A stretch of 64,000 nucleotides of DNA from Desulfuromonas thiophila (GTDB lineage: Bacteria > Desulfobacterota > Desulfuromonadia > Desulfuromonadales > Desulfuromonadaceae), in contig NZ_FNAQ01000004.1 in assembly GCF_900101955.1 (NCBI RefSeq), positions 158,862 to 222,861 on the forward strand, given 5' to 3'. This document shows, piece by piece, positions 57,131-64,000 of this stretch. The notes beneath the pieces are model-generated. The model was not told the DNA's origin. It worked only from the letters and a program-made list of their open reading frames with translations, and ran no database searches. How positions within the stretch are numbered: position 1 is the first letter of the stretch; the number at the start of each line of letters is the position of its first letter. The position numbers and the translations under genes were made by a program.

Positions 57131-57255
57131 TGGTGAACAATGAGGTAGTCTTCGCGAGGCCAAAGCCACAAAACGATGGCAGCAGTGAAGCCTTTGATGT
57201 GTTGGCGTGCCGCTATCTGCATCTCAATCAGCCTGATTCCGGGAGGACACCGGCC

Positions 57256-57498
57256 ATGGCCAAAACGGTCCGTTTTGAAGACGATCTACAACAGCTGGAA
57301 CGCTGCGTCAATCAGCTTGAGGACGCCGAGCTGTCACTGGAAGAGGCTCTGAAGCTTTATGAAGCCGGCGTCAAATGCGCCGAACGCTGCCGCAAAGCCC
57401 TGGCACGGGCCGAAAGCCGCCTGGAACTGCTTGACCGGCAAGACGACGGCCAGCTGATCTGCCGCCCGGCAACCGATCCCGATGAGGAACTTCGCTGA
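57256..57498 (+). CDS. xseB: Exodeoxyribonuclease VII small subunit
   Basis: An 80-residue helical protein: RFEDDLQQLERCVNQLEDAELSLEEALKLYEAGVK is the family's signature helical pair. It joins XseA to form exonuclease VII. ATG 57256 has GGGAGG about 9 bases upstream. An in-frame extension back to 57130 would run through the RNA candidate and is rejected. Stop and ispA start overlap (TGATG). Confidence 0.95.
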   Translation: MAKTVRFEDDLQQLERCVNQLEDAELSLEEALKLYEAGVKCAERCRKALARAESRLELLDRQDDGQLICRPATDPDEELR

Positions 57499-58382
57499 TG
57501 GATTTGACCGCTTACCTCAACGAACAACAACAACAGATCGACGCCGCCCTCGATGCCCGGCTGCCACAACCACAGCAACGCCCAGGCCGCCTGCACGAAG
57601 CGATGCGTTATTCGGTGTTCGCCGGCGGCAAACGCCTGCGGCCGATTCTGATGATTGCCGCCTGCCAGGCGGTCGGCGGCCAACCGAACCAGGTGCTCGA
57701 CGCAGCCTGCGCTCTGGAAATGATTCATACCTATTCGTTGATTCACGACGATCTGCCCGCCATGGACGATGATGATCTGCGCCGTGGTCGCCCGACCAGC
57801 CACCGTGTCTATGGTGAAGCCTTGGCCATTCTGGCCGGCGACGCCCTGCTCAGCGAAGCCTTTGTCTGGCTGACACGGCCCTGGCCGGGAATCGCCGCCG
57901 AACGCCAGTTGCGCGCCACCCAGCTGATTGCCAGCGCCTCGGGCGCTGCCGGGATGGTGGCGGGGCAGGTCGCCGACATGGAAGCCGAAGGACAGGCCGT
58001 TGATCTGGCAACCGTCGATTTCATCCATCACCACAAAACCGGCGCCCTGATCCGCGTCGCGCTGCAGGCTGGGGCACTGATCGGTGGCGTCGACGAAACC
58101 GGCCTGAAACAGCTGAGTCTGTTCGGCGAAAAAGCCGGCCTGGCTTTCCAGATCGCCGACGATCTGCTCGACGTCGAGGGCCAGCAGGAACAGCTCGGCA
58201 AGGATACCGGCCGCGACGCCGCCCGCGGCAAGGCCACCTACCCGGCAGTGCTCGGCATCGCCGAATCCCGCGCCCGGGCCAGCCAGCTGCACAACCAGGC
58301 ACTGGCCCTGCTTGAACCCTTCGGGCCGGCAGCCGAACCGTTGCGCGCCATATCCGCCTACATCATCGAACGCCGACATTGA
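57498..58382 (+). CDS. ispA: Farnesyl/geranyl diphosphate synthase
   Basis: A 294-residue short-chain polyprenyl synthase. First aspartate-rich motif LIHDDLPAMDDDDLRRG (DDxxxxD form), second motif QIADDLLDVEG; GGKRLRP near the start. It condenses IPP units supplied by the DXP pathway, of which dxs is the next gene (40-base gap). Confidence 0.96.
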   Translation: MDLTAYLNEQQQQIDAALDARLPQPQQRPGRLHEAMRYSVFAGGKRLRPILMIAACQAVGGQPNQVLDAACALEMIHTYSLIHDDLPAMDDDDLRRGRPTSHRVYGEALAILAGDALLSEAFVWLTRPWPGIAAERQLRATQLIASASGAAGMVAGQVADMEAEGQAVDLATVDFIHHHKTGALIRVALQAGALIGGVDETGLKQLSLFGEKAGLAFQIADDLLDVEGQQEQLGKDTGRDAARGKATYPAVLGIAESRARASQLHNQALALLEPFGPAAEPLRAISAYIIERRH

Positions 58383-58422
58383 TCAAAGTACCGGCACTTC
58401 CGGTTTTTCGCGGGAATCTCTC

Positions 58423-60327
58423 ATGTCCACATTGCTCCGACAACTCAAGGGTCCGCAGGATCTCAAACAGATGACGCTGGTCGAGTTGCACCAGCTGGCC
58501 GATGAACTGCGCGGCCAGATCATCGACACCGTCTCCAGAACCGGCGGCCATCTGGCCAGCTCTCTCGGCATTGTCGAACTGACCCTGGCCCTGCATTATG
58601 TGTTTAATTCACCCGACGACCACCTGGTGTGGGATGTCGGCCATCAGGCCTACGCTCACAAGTTACTTACCGGCCGGCTGGAGCGTTTTGACAGTCTGCG
58701 CCAGCTTGACGGCATCAGCGGCTTTCCCAAACGGGCCGAGAGCCCGCACGACTGCTTCGATGTCGGTCATTCGAGCACCTCGATCTCGGCGGCCCTCGGC
58801 ATGGCGGTGGGCCGCGACAGCAAACGCAAGCACAACAAGGTGGTGGCAGTCATTGGTGATGGTTCCCTGACCGCCGGTCTGGCCTTCGAGGCTCTCAACC
58901 ATGCCGGTCACCTCGACCGCGACCTGATCATCATCCTCAATGACAACGAGATGTCGATTTCAGCTAATGTCGGGGCGTTGTCATCGTTTTTAAGCCGCAA
59001 GATGACCTCGCGTTTTTTCGTTCGCTTTAAACGCGAAACGGAAAACTTCCTCAACAGTGTGCCGCGTTTCGGCAAGGATCTGGTGCAGCTGGCCAAACGC
59101 ACCGAGGATTCATTCAAGGCCTTTGTTACCCCGGGCATGCTGTTTGAGGCCTTCGGCATCGAATATGTCGGCCCTATTGACGGTCATCAGCTCGACGAGG
59201 TCATCGAAACCCTGCAGAATGTCTCGGCGCTCAAGGGGCCGACGCTGGTGCATGTGCTGACCCGCAAGGGCAAGGGCTATCTGCCGGCAGAACAGAACCC
59301 GTCACTGTTCCACGGGGTCGGCCCATTCGACAAACTCAGTGGTCAGGTGGTTGAAGCGTCGGATAAAAAACCTAGTTATACCGATGTATTCGGTGACTAT
59401 CTGTGCCAGCTGGCCAGTGAACAGCCACGTCTGGTTGCCCTGACCGCCGCCATGTGTACCGGCACCGGCCTGGTACCTTTTGCCAAACGTTTCCCGGAAC
59501 GCTTCTTCGACGTCGGTATTGCCGAGCAGCATGCCGTTACCTGCGCCGCCGGCATGGCCTGCGAGGGACTCAAACCGGTGGTGGCCATTTATTCAACCTT
59601 CCTGCAGCGGGCCTACGACAACGTGCTGCACGATGTCTGCCTGCAGAATCTGCCGGTCATCTTCGCGCTGGATCGCGGTGGGCTGGTCGGGGCCGACGGC
59701 CCGACCCATCACGGGGTGTTCGATTTCAGCTTTCTGCGCCACATCCCCAACCTGACACTGGTTGCCCCGCGCGACGAGATCGAACTCAAGCGTGCCATGC
59801 TCAGCGCTCTGGCCAGCCCCGGTCCCTACGCCTATCGTTATCCGCGAGGCGAGGTGCGCGGGCTGGCCGAGCCGGAGGCCATCAGCCCCCTGCCCAATGG
59901 CAAGGGTGAGCTGCTGCGCCCCGGCACATGCGCCTGTCTCGTCAGCCTCGGCACCTGCGCCGAGGAGGCTCTGGCGGCTGCCGAACTGCTGGCCACCGAA
60001 GGTCTTGAGCTGGCCGTGGTGGATGCCCGGTTCCTCAAACCCCTTGATGAAGAACTTATTCTGGCGCAACTTGATACCTGCGGCGCGCTGATTACACTGG
60101 AGGAAAACGTGCTGGCCGGCGGTTTCGGCAGTGCCGTACTCGAACTGCTGGAACAGCACGGCCGTTATGAACCGCTGTTGCGACTGGGGCTGCCCGACCA
60201 GTTCGTCGAGCAGGGCAGTCAGAGCCAGCTGCGGGCCCGCTACGGACTCGATGCCACGGGCATTGCCCGCCAGATAAAGGATTTTCTGGCCCGGCTGAAT
60301 CGGCCGGCTAAAGGAGGTCGTCCATGA
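58423..60327 (+). CDS. dxs: 1-deoxy-D-xylulose-5-phosphate synthase
   Basis: A 634-residue thiamine-diphosphate enzyme joining pyruvate and glyceraldehyde-3-P, first step of the MEP isoprenoid pathway. TPP-binding motif GDGSLTAGLAFEALNHAG with the later NDNEMSIS, catalytic His region WDVGHQAYAHKLLTGR, and DRGGLVGADGPTHHGVFD in the pyrimidine domain. No TPP-riboswitch motif was seen before it. Start ATG 58423; upstream in-frame codons overlap ispA. Confidence 0.98.
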   Translation: MSTLLRQLKGPQDLKQMTLVELHQLADELRGQIIDTVSRTGGHLASSLGIVELTLALHYVFNSPDDHLVWDVGHQAYAHKLLTGRLERFDSLRQLDGISGFPKRAESPHDCFDVGHSSTSISAALGMAVGRDSKRKHNKVVAVIGDGSLTAGLAFEALNHAGHLDRDLIIILNDNEMSISANVGALSSFLSRKMTSRFFVRFKRETENFLNSVPRFGKDLVQLAKRTEDSFKAFVTPGMLFEAFGIEYVGPIDGHQLDEVIETLQNVSALKGPTLVHVLTRKGKGYLPAEQNPSLFHGVGPFDKLSGQVVEASDKKPSYTDVFGDYLCQLASEQPRLVALTAAMCTGTGLVPFAKRFPERFFDVGIAEQHAVTCAAGMACEGLKPVVAIYSTFLQRAYDNVLHDVCLQNLPVIFALDRGGLVGADGPTHHGVFDFSFLRHIPNLTLVAPRDEIELKRAMLSALASPGPYAYRYPRGEVRGLAEPEAISPLPNGKGELLRPGTCACLVSLGTCAEEALAAAELLATEGLELAVVDARFLKPLDEELILAQLDTCGALITLEENVLAGGFGSAVLELLEQHGRYEPLLRLGLPDQFVEQGSQSQLRARYGLDATGIARQIKDFLARLNRPAKGGRP

Positions 60328-61178
60328 ATGCCGCTGCCCTGAGCCATATCCGCACGGTCAAACAACTGGTGCCGCCACGCGGTCTGTCTCAGGAAATCAT
60401 CCGTGTGGTTACCGACGACCAGGCTGATCTGGTTGATCTGGTCAGCATCATCAATAAGAGTCCGACCATCGCCGCGCGCCTGCTGCGCTGCGCCAATTCC
60501 GCCTATTACGGTCAGCGTGGCGAAATTGCCACAGTGCGCGAAGCCATCATTCGGGTGCTGGGCCTGAGCATTACCCGCAGCCTGACCCTGGCCATGGCCC
60601 TGACCAGCGGACTCAATACCCGCACGGTGAAAAGCTTCGATCAACAACGCTACTGGTTCACCGCCGTGACCACTGCAGCCCTGGCGCAAGGCCTGTCGCA
60701 TTACCTGCGCCAGCGGGAAAAACCCTCGCCAGCAGTGGCCTACACCACCGGCCTGATTCATAACATCGGACTGCCGGCTCTGGTTCACTGCTTTCCCGAT
60801 ATTCTTGAGCCACTACTGCAGGACAATCATCGGCCCTTGAGTGAGCGACTCCGTCAAACACTGGGTTTCGATCATCGACAAGCCTCGGCCGTACTGGCGC
60901 GCAGCTGGGATCTGCCGGCCAGTATTGTCATCGCCCTGGAAGGCACCAGCGCCGACGCGGTCCAGGATGCCGGTTGGGCTCTGGCCCAGGTGACCGATCT
61001 GGGAACCCGTCTGGCCGAGGCCCTTTATCAGGGATCGTCCATTGATCCAGCCAGCTTCTACACCGATCCCGCACTGCTCGACCTAGCCCAGTTGCGCAAG
61101 GTCGTACACGAGGTGGAAGGTCAGCTGGAGAGCTTCAGCGAAATGGCCCAACTCATCGCCGGAGGCGAATCCGCATGA
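60324..61178 (+). CDS. HDOD-domain signalling protein
   Basis: A 284-residue protein whose first 200 residues form an HDOD domain (LVDLVSIINKSPTIAARLLRCANSAYYG; VREAIIRVLGLSITRSLTL; YTTGLIHNIGLPAL). HDOD resembles HD hydrolases but usually lacks catalytic metal ligands: here HN replaces HD in IHNIG, so it is probably a binding or regulatory module. It overlaps dxs and the next gene by 4 bases each. Confidence 0.88.
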   Translation: MNAAALSHIRTVKQLVPPRGLSQEIIRVVTDDQADLVDLVSIINKSPTIAARLLRCANSAYYGQRGEIATVREAIIRVLGLSITRSLTLAMALTSGLNTRTVKSFDQQRYWFTAVTTAALAQGLSHYLRQREKPSPAVAYTTGLIHNIGLPALVHCFPDILEPLLQDNHRPLSERLRQTLGFDHRQASAVLARSWDLPASIVIALEGTSADAVQDAGWALAQVTDLGTRLAEALYQGSSIDPASFYTDPALLDLAQLRKVVHEVEGQLESFSEMAQLIAGGESA

Positions 61179-61720
61179 AACCTCCGCTATTGCCGCTGAC
61201 CGATGCGGTCATCGATCTGTCAACCACCTTCGATGAACTGCTGTTCTCGCTGTCGGCCCTTCAGCGACTGGCGGAACTGCCGGTTCATCGTTTCGACCGT
61301 CAACAGTTGCTGCACCAGGCTCTACTTATTGCCTTTGACAGCTTTCAGGCCCAACGGGCCGCCTACTACACCCTGCCCGGTCAGCCCCAGGCGCGAATCG
61401 GCACCGTGCTGGTGATGCAGCAGGGCACTATACCGGCCCAGGAACCCTGCGACTGCATGGAGGAATATTGCATCCAGCAAGTACTGGAAACCCAGAAAAT
61501 GCAGAACAGCCTGGCCTGTGCCAGCACAATGGACTGTCCGCAACAGGATCTGAGCCGCCACCTGCTCGGCATCCCCCTGCTTTGCCAAGATACCCTCGGG
61601 GGCGTGCTGTTGCTGAGCCGGCCAGCAGCGGTCCCGTTCAACGACTGGGACCAGCGCCTGATCCGCTTGTTCTGTCTGTTGCTCGGCCAGCAATATGGCC
61701 TGTGCCAGCAAAGCGGCTAG
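61175..61720 (+). CDS. GAF-like protein with a cysteine-rich insert
   Basis: A 181-residue soluble protein. Its overall plan, with a start helix, SFQAQRAAYYTLPGQ, and the final HLLGIPLLCQDTLGGVLLLSRP-type strands and helix, looks like a GAF sensor domain. Between about residues 92 and 125 are five cysteines in PCDCMEEYC...LACASTMDC, unusual for GAF and suggestive of a metal or redox site. No close family recognised. It is coupled to the HDOD gene and ended by the terminator at 61771-61816. Confidence 0.55.
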   Translation: MKPPLLPLTDAVIDLSTTFDELLFSLSALQRLAELPVHRFDRQQLLHQALLIAFDSFQAQRAAYYTLPGQPQARIGTVLVMQQGTIPAQEPCDCMEEYCIQQVLETQKMQNSLACASTMDCPQQDLSRHLLGIPLLCQDTLGGVLLLSRPAAVPFNDWDQRLIRLFCLLLGQQYGLCQQSG

Positions 61721-61770
61721 GCACACCAAAGCCCCGACGTAGCTCTCGCTCCTATTTGACTCTGTTTCAG

Positions 61771-61816
61771 ACAAAACAACCCGCCCTGGATAAACCGGAG
61801 CGGGTTGTTTTGTTTT
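61771..61816. terminator. Bidirectional terminator between convergent genes
   Basis: A 14-base perfect inverted repeat (61771-61784 and 61800-61813) rich in C on one arm and T on the other: ACAAAACAACCCGC / GCGGGTTGTTTTGT, followed by TTT. It separates the plus-strand isoprenoid operon from the minus-strand fbp and can serve both. Confidence 0.85.
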
Positions 61817-61866
61817 CTGCAGTACGGCTTGCCAAGGCTGGCGTTCTAACCAACAGGACGACCCTG

Positions 61867-62811
61867 CTAGCCCTGCGCCGCGATACAGGCCTCGGCAGCA
61901 GCCACATCCTCGCGACAGCCAATGAACACCGGGGCGCAGTCATCGATTTTCTGGGGTACCAGATCAAGAATCGGCCGATGTCCGTCCGACGCGGCACCAC
62001 CGGCTTGCTCGACCAAAAAGGCCATCGGATTAAGTTCATAGAGCAGCCGCAGCTTGCCCCGCGGCCGGTTTTGCAAATGGGGGTAGAGAAATACTCCCTT
62101 ACCCTTGATCATCACCTGATTGATATCGGGGACAAAACCGCCGCTATAACGCAGCTTGTAACCTCGCTCCTCCAGTGAGCGGACAAAGGCTTCGGTGCCA
62201 GGAGTGTAAAGATTGCGCTGGCCACCGGGCGAGTAGATGCCACTGCCACCATCAATGCGCACATGCTCCTGCACCAGGGAATATTCCATCAGCTGGTTCA
62301 TGGCAAATTCATGCACGCCGTTGCCGGTGGAATACATGAGAGTGGTACGTGGGCCATAGAGAATATATAGGGCGGCAACCTGCTGGCGACCAGGCTGCAG
62401 CAGATTGTCACCGGCATAAATGGACACGATGGTGCCAACCGCCAGATTGACATCCACCAGCGAGGAACCATCGAGAGGATCGTAAGCCACCGAGTAGTAC
62501 GGCCCCTCCTGCTCCGGGTGAAAACGAAGGATATCACCGCTTTCCTCCGACACCAGCGAGGCCACCACGCCGGAATACTTCAGGCGTTTTTCCAGGATGC
62601 GATCCGCCAGCACATCCAGTGCCAGCTGCTGCTCACCATAGAGATTCGAGGTGCCGGCCACGCCCAGATCGCCGGTACGGATGGAGTTGATGATATACTT
62701 CGATGCCTCGGCAATCTCGGTAATCAGACGGGTCAGATTGCGGTCAACCGCCTGTTCACGCAGATGGCGGCGCAGATCGATCTGGAATTTGGTCTGTCCT
62801 CGTTCGGCCAT
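61867..62811 (-). CDS. fbp: Fructose-1,6-bisphosphatase class I
   Basis: A 314-residue gluconeogenic phosphatase. Catalytic/metal motif YDPLDGSSLVDVNLAVGTI, with EESGD upstream and ALYILYGPRTTLMYS; final ERPR-like NRPRGKLRLLYELNPMAFLVEQAGG. ATG 62811 is used (TTG 62835 in front is less likely). Ends at the terminator region. Together with the PTS genes it shows capacity for sugar-phosphate metabolism. Confidence 0.96.
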   Translation of the reverse strand: MAERGQTKFQIDLRRHLREQAVDRNLTRLITEIAEASKYIINSIRTGDLGVAGTSNLYGEQQLALDVLADRILEKRLKYSGVVASLVSEESGDILRFHPEQEGPYYSVAYDPLDGSSLVDVNLAVGTIVSIYAGDNLLQPGRQQVAALYILYGPRTTLMYSTGNGVHEFAMNQLMEYSLVQEHVRIDGGSGIYSPGGQRNLYTPGTEAFVRSLEERGYKLRYSGGFVPDINQVMIKGKGVFLYPHLQNRPRGKLRLLYELNPMAFLVEQAGGAASDGHRPILDLVPQKIDDCAPVFIGCREDVAAAEACIAAQG

Positions 62812-62865
62812 GGGGTCTCTGTCTCCCGGTCTCAAGGGTGGGAAAAAGGGGATAGGGTCAAGGGG

Positions 62866-63636
62866 TCAGTGGGCTGGCGGGTGCTGAAGCGGCAGACCGC
62901 TGCACAGCAAGGTGGCGGCCACTACCGCCAGCGGAATGGTCAGCAATTGGATCAGCGGCACCAGCAGCAGGGCGAACACGGCCAGGGCAAACCCCAGCCA
63001 TAAACCACGGCGGCGAGCGACAAAACGCCGCTGCACGGCAAAACCAAGAGCCTTGCGACCAAACACAAATCCCGTGTACTCGATGACCAGAAAATACAGG
63101 GTCAACAACAGGGAGCCGGCTGCCGACAGGGGCGCGCCCAGCAGCGGAATCAGCGCCAGCGACAGACACAGCACCAGCGCAATGACAAACAGTGACAACT
63201 TACGCACTTCATCAAACAGACTGCGACCGGCATCACGCAACAACCGCCGCAGCGAAAAGGGCGTGTCTGCCTCGGCGCCACTAAGCAGTTGCTCCGTACG
63301 CTCGGACAGCAGTTCGTTAAAGGGCGCGGCAATCAGGTTGCCCACCAGGGTGAAGCTGAAAAACACCAGCACCAGTGTCACCAGGGCCGCCAAAAGCGTC
63401 ACCAGCCAATCCAGCACCTGCCACCACCAGCCTTCGTGCCCGCTGAGATAGCGTGCCGTCAGCTCATCGAACAAGCCGGCCCCGAAATAAAACACCAGGG
63501 CAAAGGTCAGCACATTGATGACAAAGGGTGTTGCCACATAACGCAGCAACGCTGGATGGGCGCGCAAAAAACGCGCAGCCTGTAGCGGTGCTGTCAATCC
63601 ATGCACCAGATCAGCTATAAAGAGCGGTGGTTTCAC
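62866..63636 (-). CDS. CysZ/EI24-family membrane protein
   Basis: A 256-residue polytopic membrane protein of the CysZ/EI24 family. It starts KPPLFIADLVHGLTAPLQAA, has a hairpin of helices about residues 37-105 and another block about 148-245. In enteric bacteria CysZ helps sulfate uptake; no cys genes are near, so the substrate is unknown. GTG start at 63636 with AGGA upstream. Only 74 bases separate it from the transposase gene. Confidence 0.8.
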   Translation of the reverse strand: MKPPLFIADLVHGLTAPLQAARFLRAHPALLRYVATPFVINVLTFALVFYFGAGLFDELTARYLSGHEGWWWQVLDWLVTLLAALVTLVLVFFSFTLVGNLIAAPFNELLSERTEQLLSGAEADTPFSLRRLLRDAGRSLFDEVRKLSLFVIALVLCLSLALIPLLGAPLSAAGSLLLTLYFLVIEYTGFVFGRKALGFAVQRRFVARRRGLWLGFALAVFALLLVPLIQLLTIPLAVVAATLLCSGLPLQHPPAH

Positions 63637-63710
63637 TGTCCATCCTTTCCTGCGGATTACTCAGACTGACAATCTTGTAGCGGAACCGGTTCCCTGGACA
63701 GAAGTTTAGC

Positions 63711-64000
63711 TTACGCCGCCTGACGGATTTCATCGGGTGATCTGAAGCCGTTTTTCTCAACACGCCATTCGCTGTTGTAAAGCTCCACGAAGGTCATCAC
63801 GGCTTCGCGAACGTCGGTGATGTTACGGAAAACCCGGCCATAGATGGCCTGCTCTTTCAAGGTGCGGTTGAACCGTTCGGCAACTCCATTGGTCTGGGGT
63901 TCGGCAACAAAGGCAAAGCTGGGAGTGATCCCCCAGAACTTGATCTGGTTCTGAAAATGGTCTGAGAGGTACTGGGTGCCGTGATCCATGCGCAGGGATA
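63711..64000 (-). mobile_element. IS3-type transposase, C-terminal part
   Basis: The visible end of an insertion sequence: about 96 residues of the rve integrase domain, with the second catalytic Asp in RMDHGTQYLSDHF and the Glu in TNGVAERFNRTLKEQ, then FVELYNSEWRVEKNGF. The DDE pair and NGVAERFNRTLK are typical of IS3-family OrfB. The gene continues past the right edge. The element's end probably lies in 63661-63710; a perfect palindrome GGAACCGGTTCC occurs at 63682-63693, but no terminal inverted repeat can be verified with one end only. Confidence 0.88.

Noticed and set aside
57130..57255. N-terminal extension of xseB
   Set aside because: The conserved helical protein starts at 57256 with a good ribosome-binding site; the extension is non-conserved and overlaps the structured RNA.
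58383..58422. TPP riboswitch before dxs
   Set aside because: The gap is only 40 bases and carries no CUGAGA-type TPP motif.

Overview
The window is a chromosomal, almost gap-free stretch of core bacterial genes. No stretch over 300 bases lacks a gene; the longest gaps are about 257 bases (632-888), 261 bases (22829-23089) and 288 bases (56968-57255). The best fit is a Gram-negative delta-type anaerobe of the Desulfuromonadales (Pelobacter/Syntrophotalea/Desulfuromonas-like). The reasons are LPS/Kdo genes beside rpoN, HPr kinase next to RapZ and a mannose-class PTS, the futalosine-pathway gene mqnA, a complete type IV pilus machinery laid out as in Geobacter relatives, and G+C-rich codon use. 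The assignment comes from gene content and order, not from a search.

Region 1 (1-17069, all minus strand): a long co-directional block read from fur through kdsB, pyrG, kdsA, kdsD, kdsC, lptC, lptA, lptB, rpoN, hpf, ptsN, hprK, rapZ, four mannose-type PTS subunits, ptsH and ptsI. A partial metK follows behind its own promoter. It joins Kdo/LPS synthesis and export, CTP synthesis (CTP is the CMP-Kdo donor), sigma-54 and PTS regulation. Region 2 (17134-23089): sbcC/sbcD nuclease genes, a tRNA-Leu and mqnA. Region 3 (23090-29271): accC, accB, pepP, aroQ, a Roadblock protein, a TPR protein, aroB and aroK, in transcription order aroK to accC. Region 4 (29297-44086): type IV pilus genes pilMNOPQ and pilD, a TlpA thioredoxin, a short PrmA-like methyltransferase, and pilB-pilT-pilC-pilS-pilR. 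No pilin gene is present. Region 5 (44122-49471): aroE, ribF, rnr and a divergent DUF1015 protein. Region 6 (49684-61720, plus strand): HD-domain gene, ftsE, ftsX, envC-like, ctpA, yibQ-like, xseA, a candidate structured RNA, xseB, ispA, dxs, and an HDOD/GAF-like pair. Region 7 (61771-64000): terminator, fbp, a CysZ-like membrane protein and the end of an IS3-type transposase.

The features least explained by known genes are a structured RNA candidate with its own promoter between xseA and xseB (56997-57130), and a ~150-base dispersed repeat present twice (35418-35567 and 55526-55676). Each repeat copy begins exactly at the stop codon of the gene before it. No clearly new defence or metabolic system was recognised.
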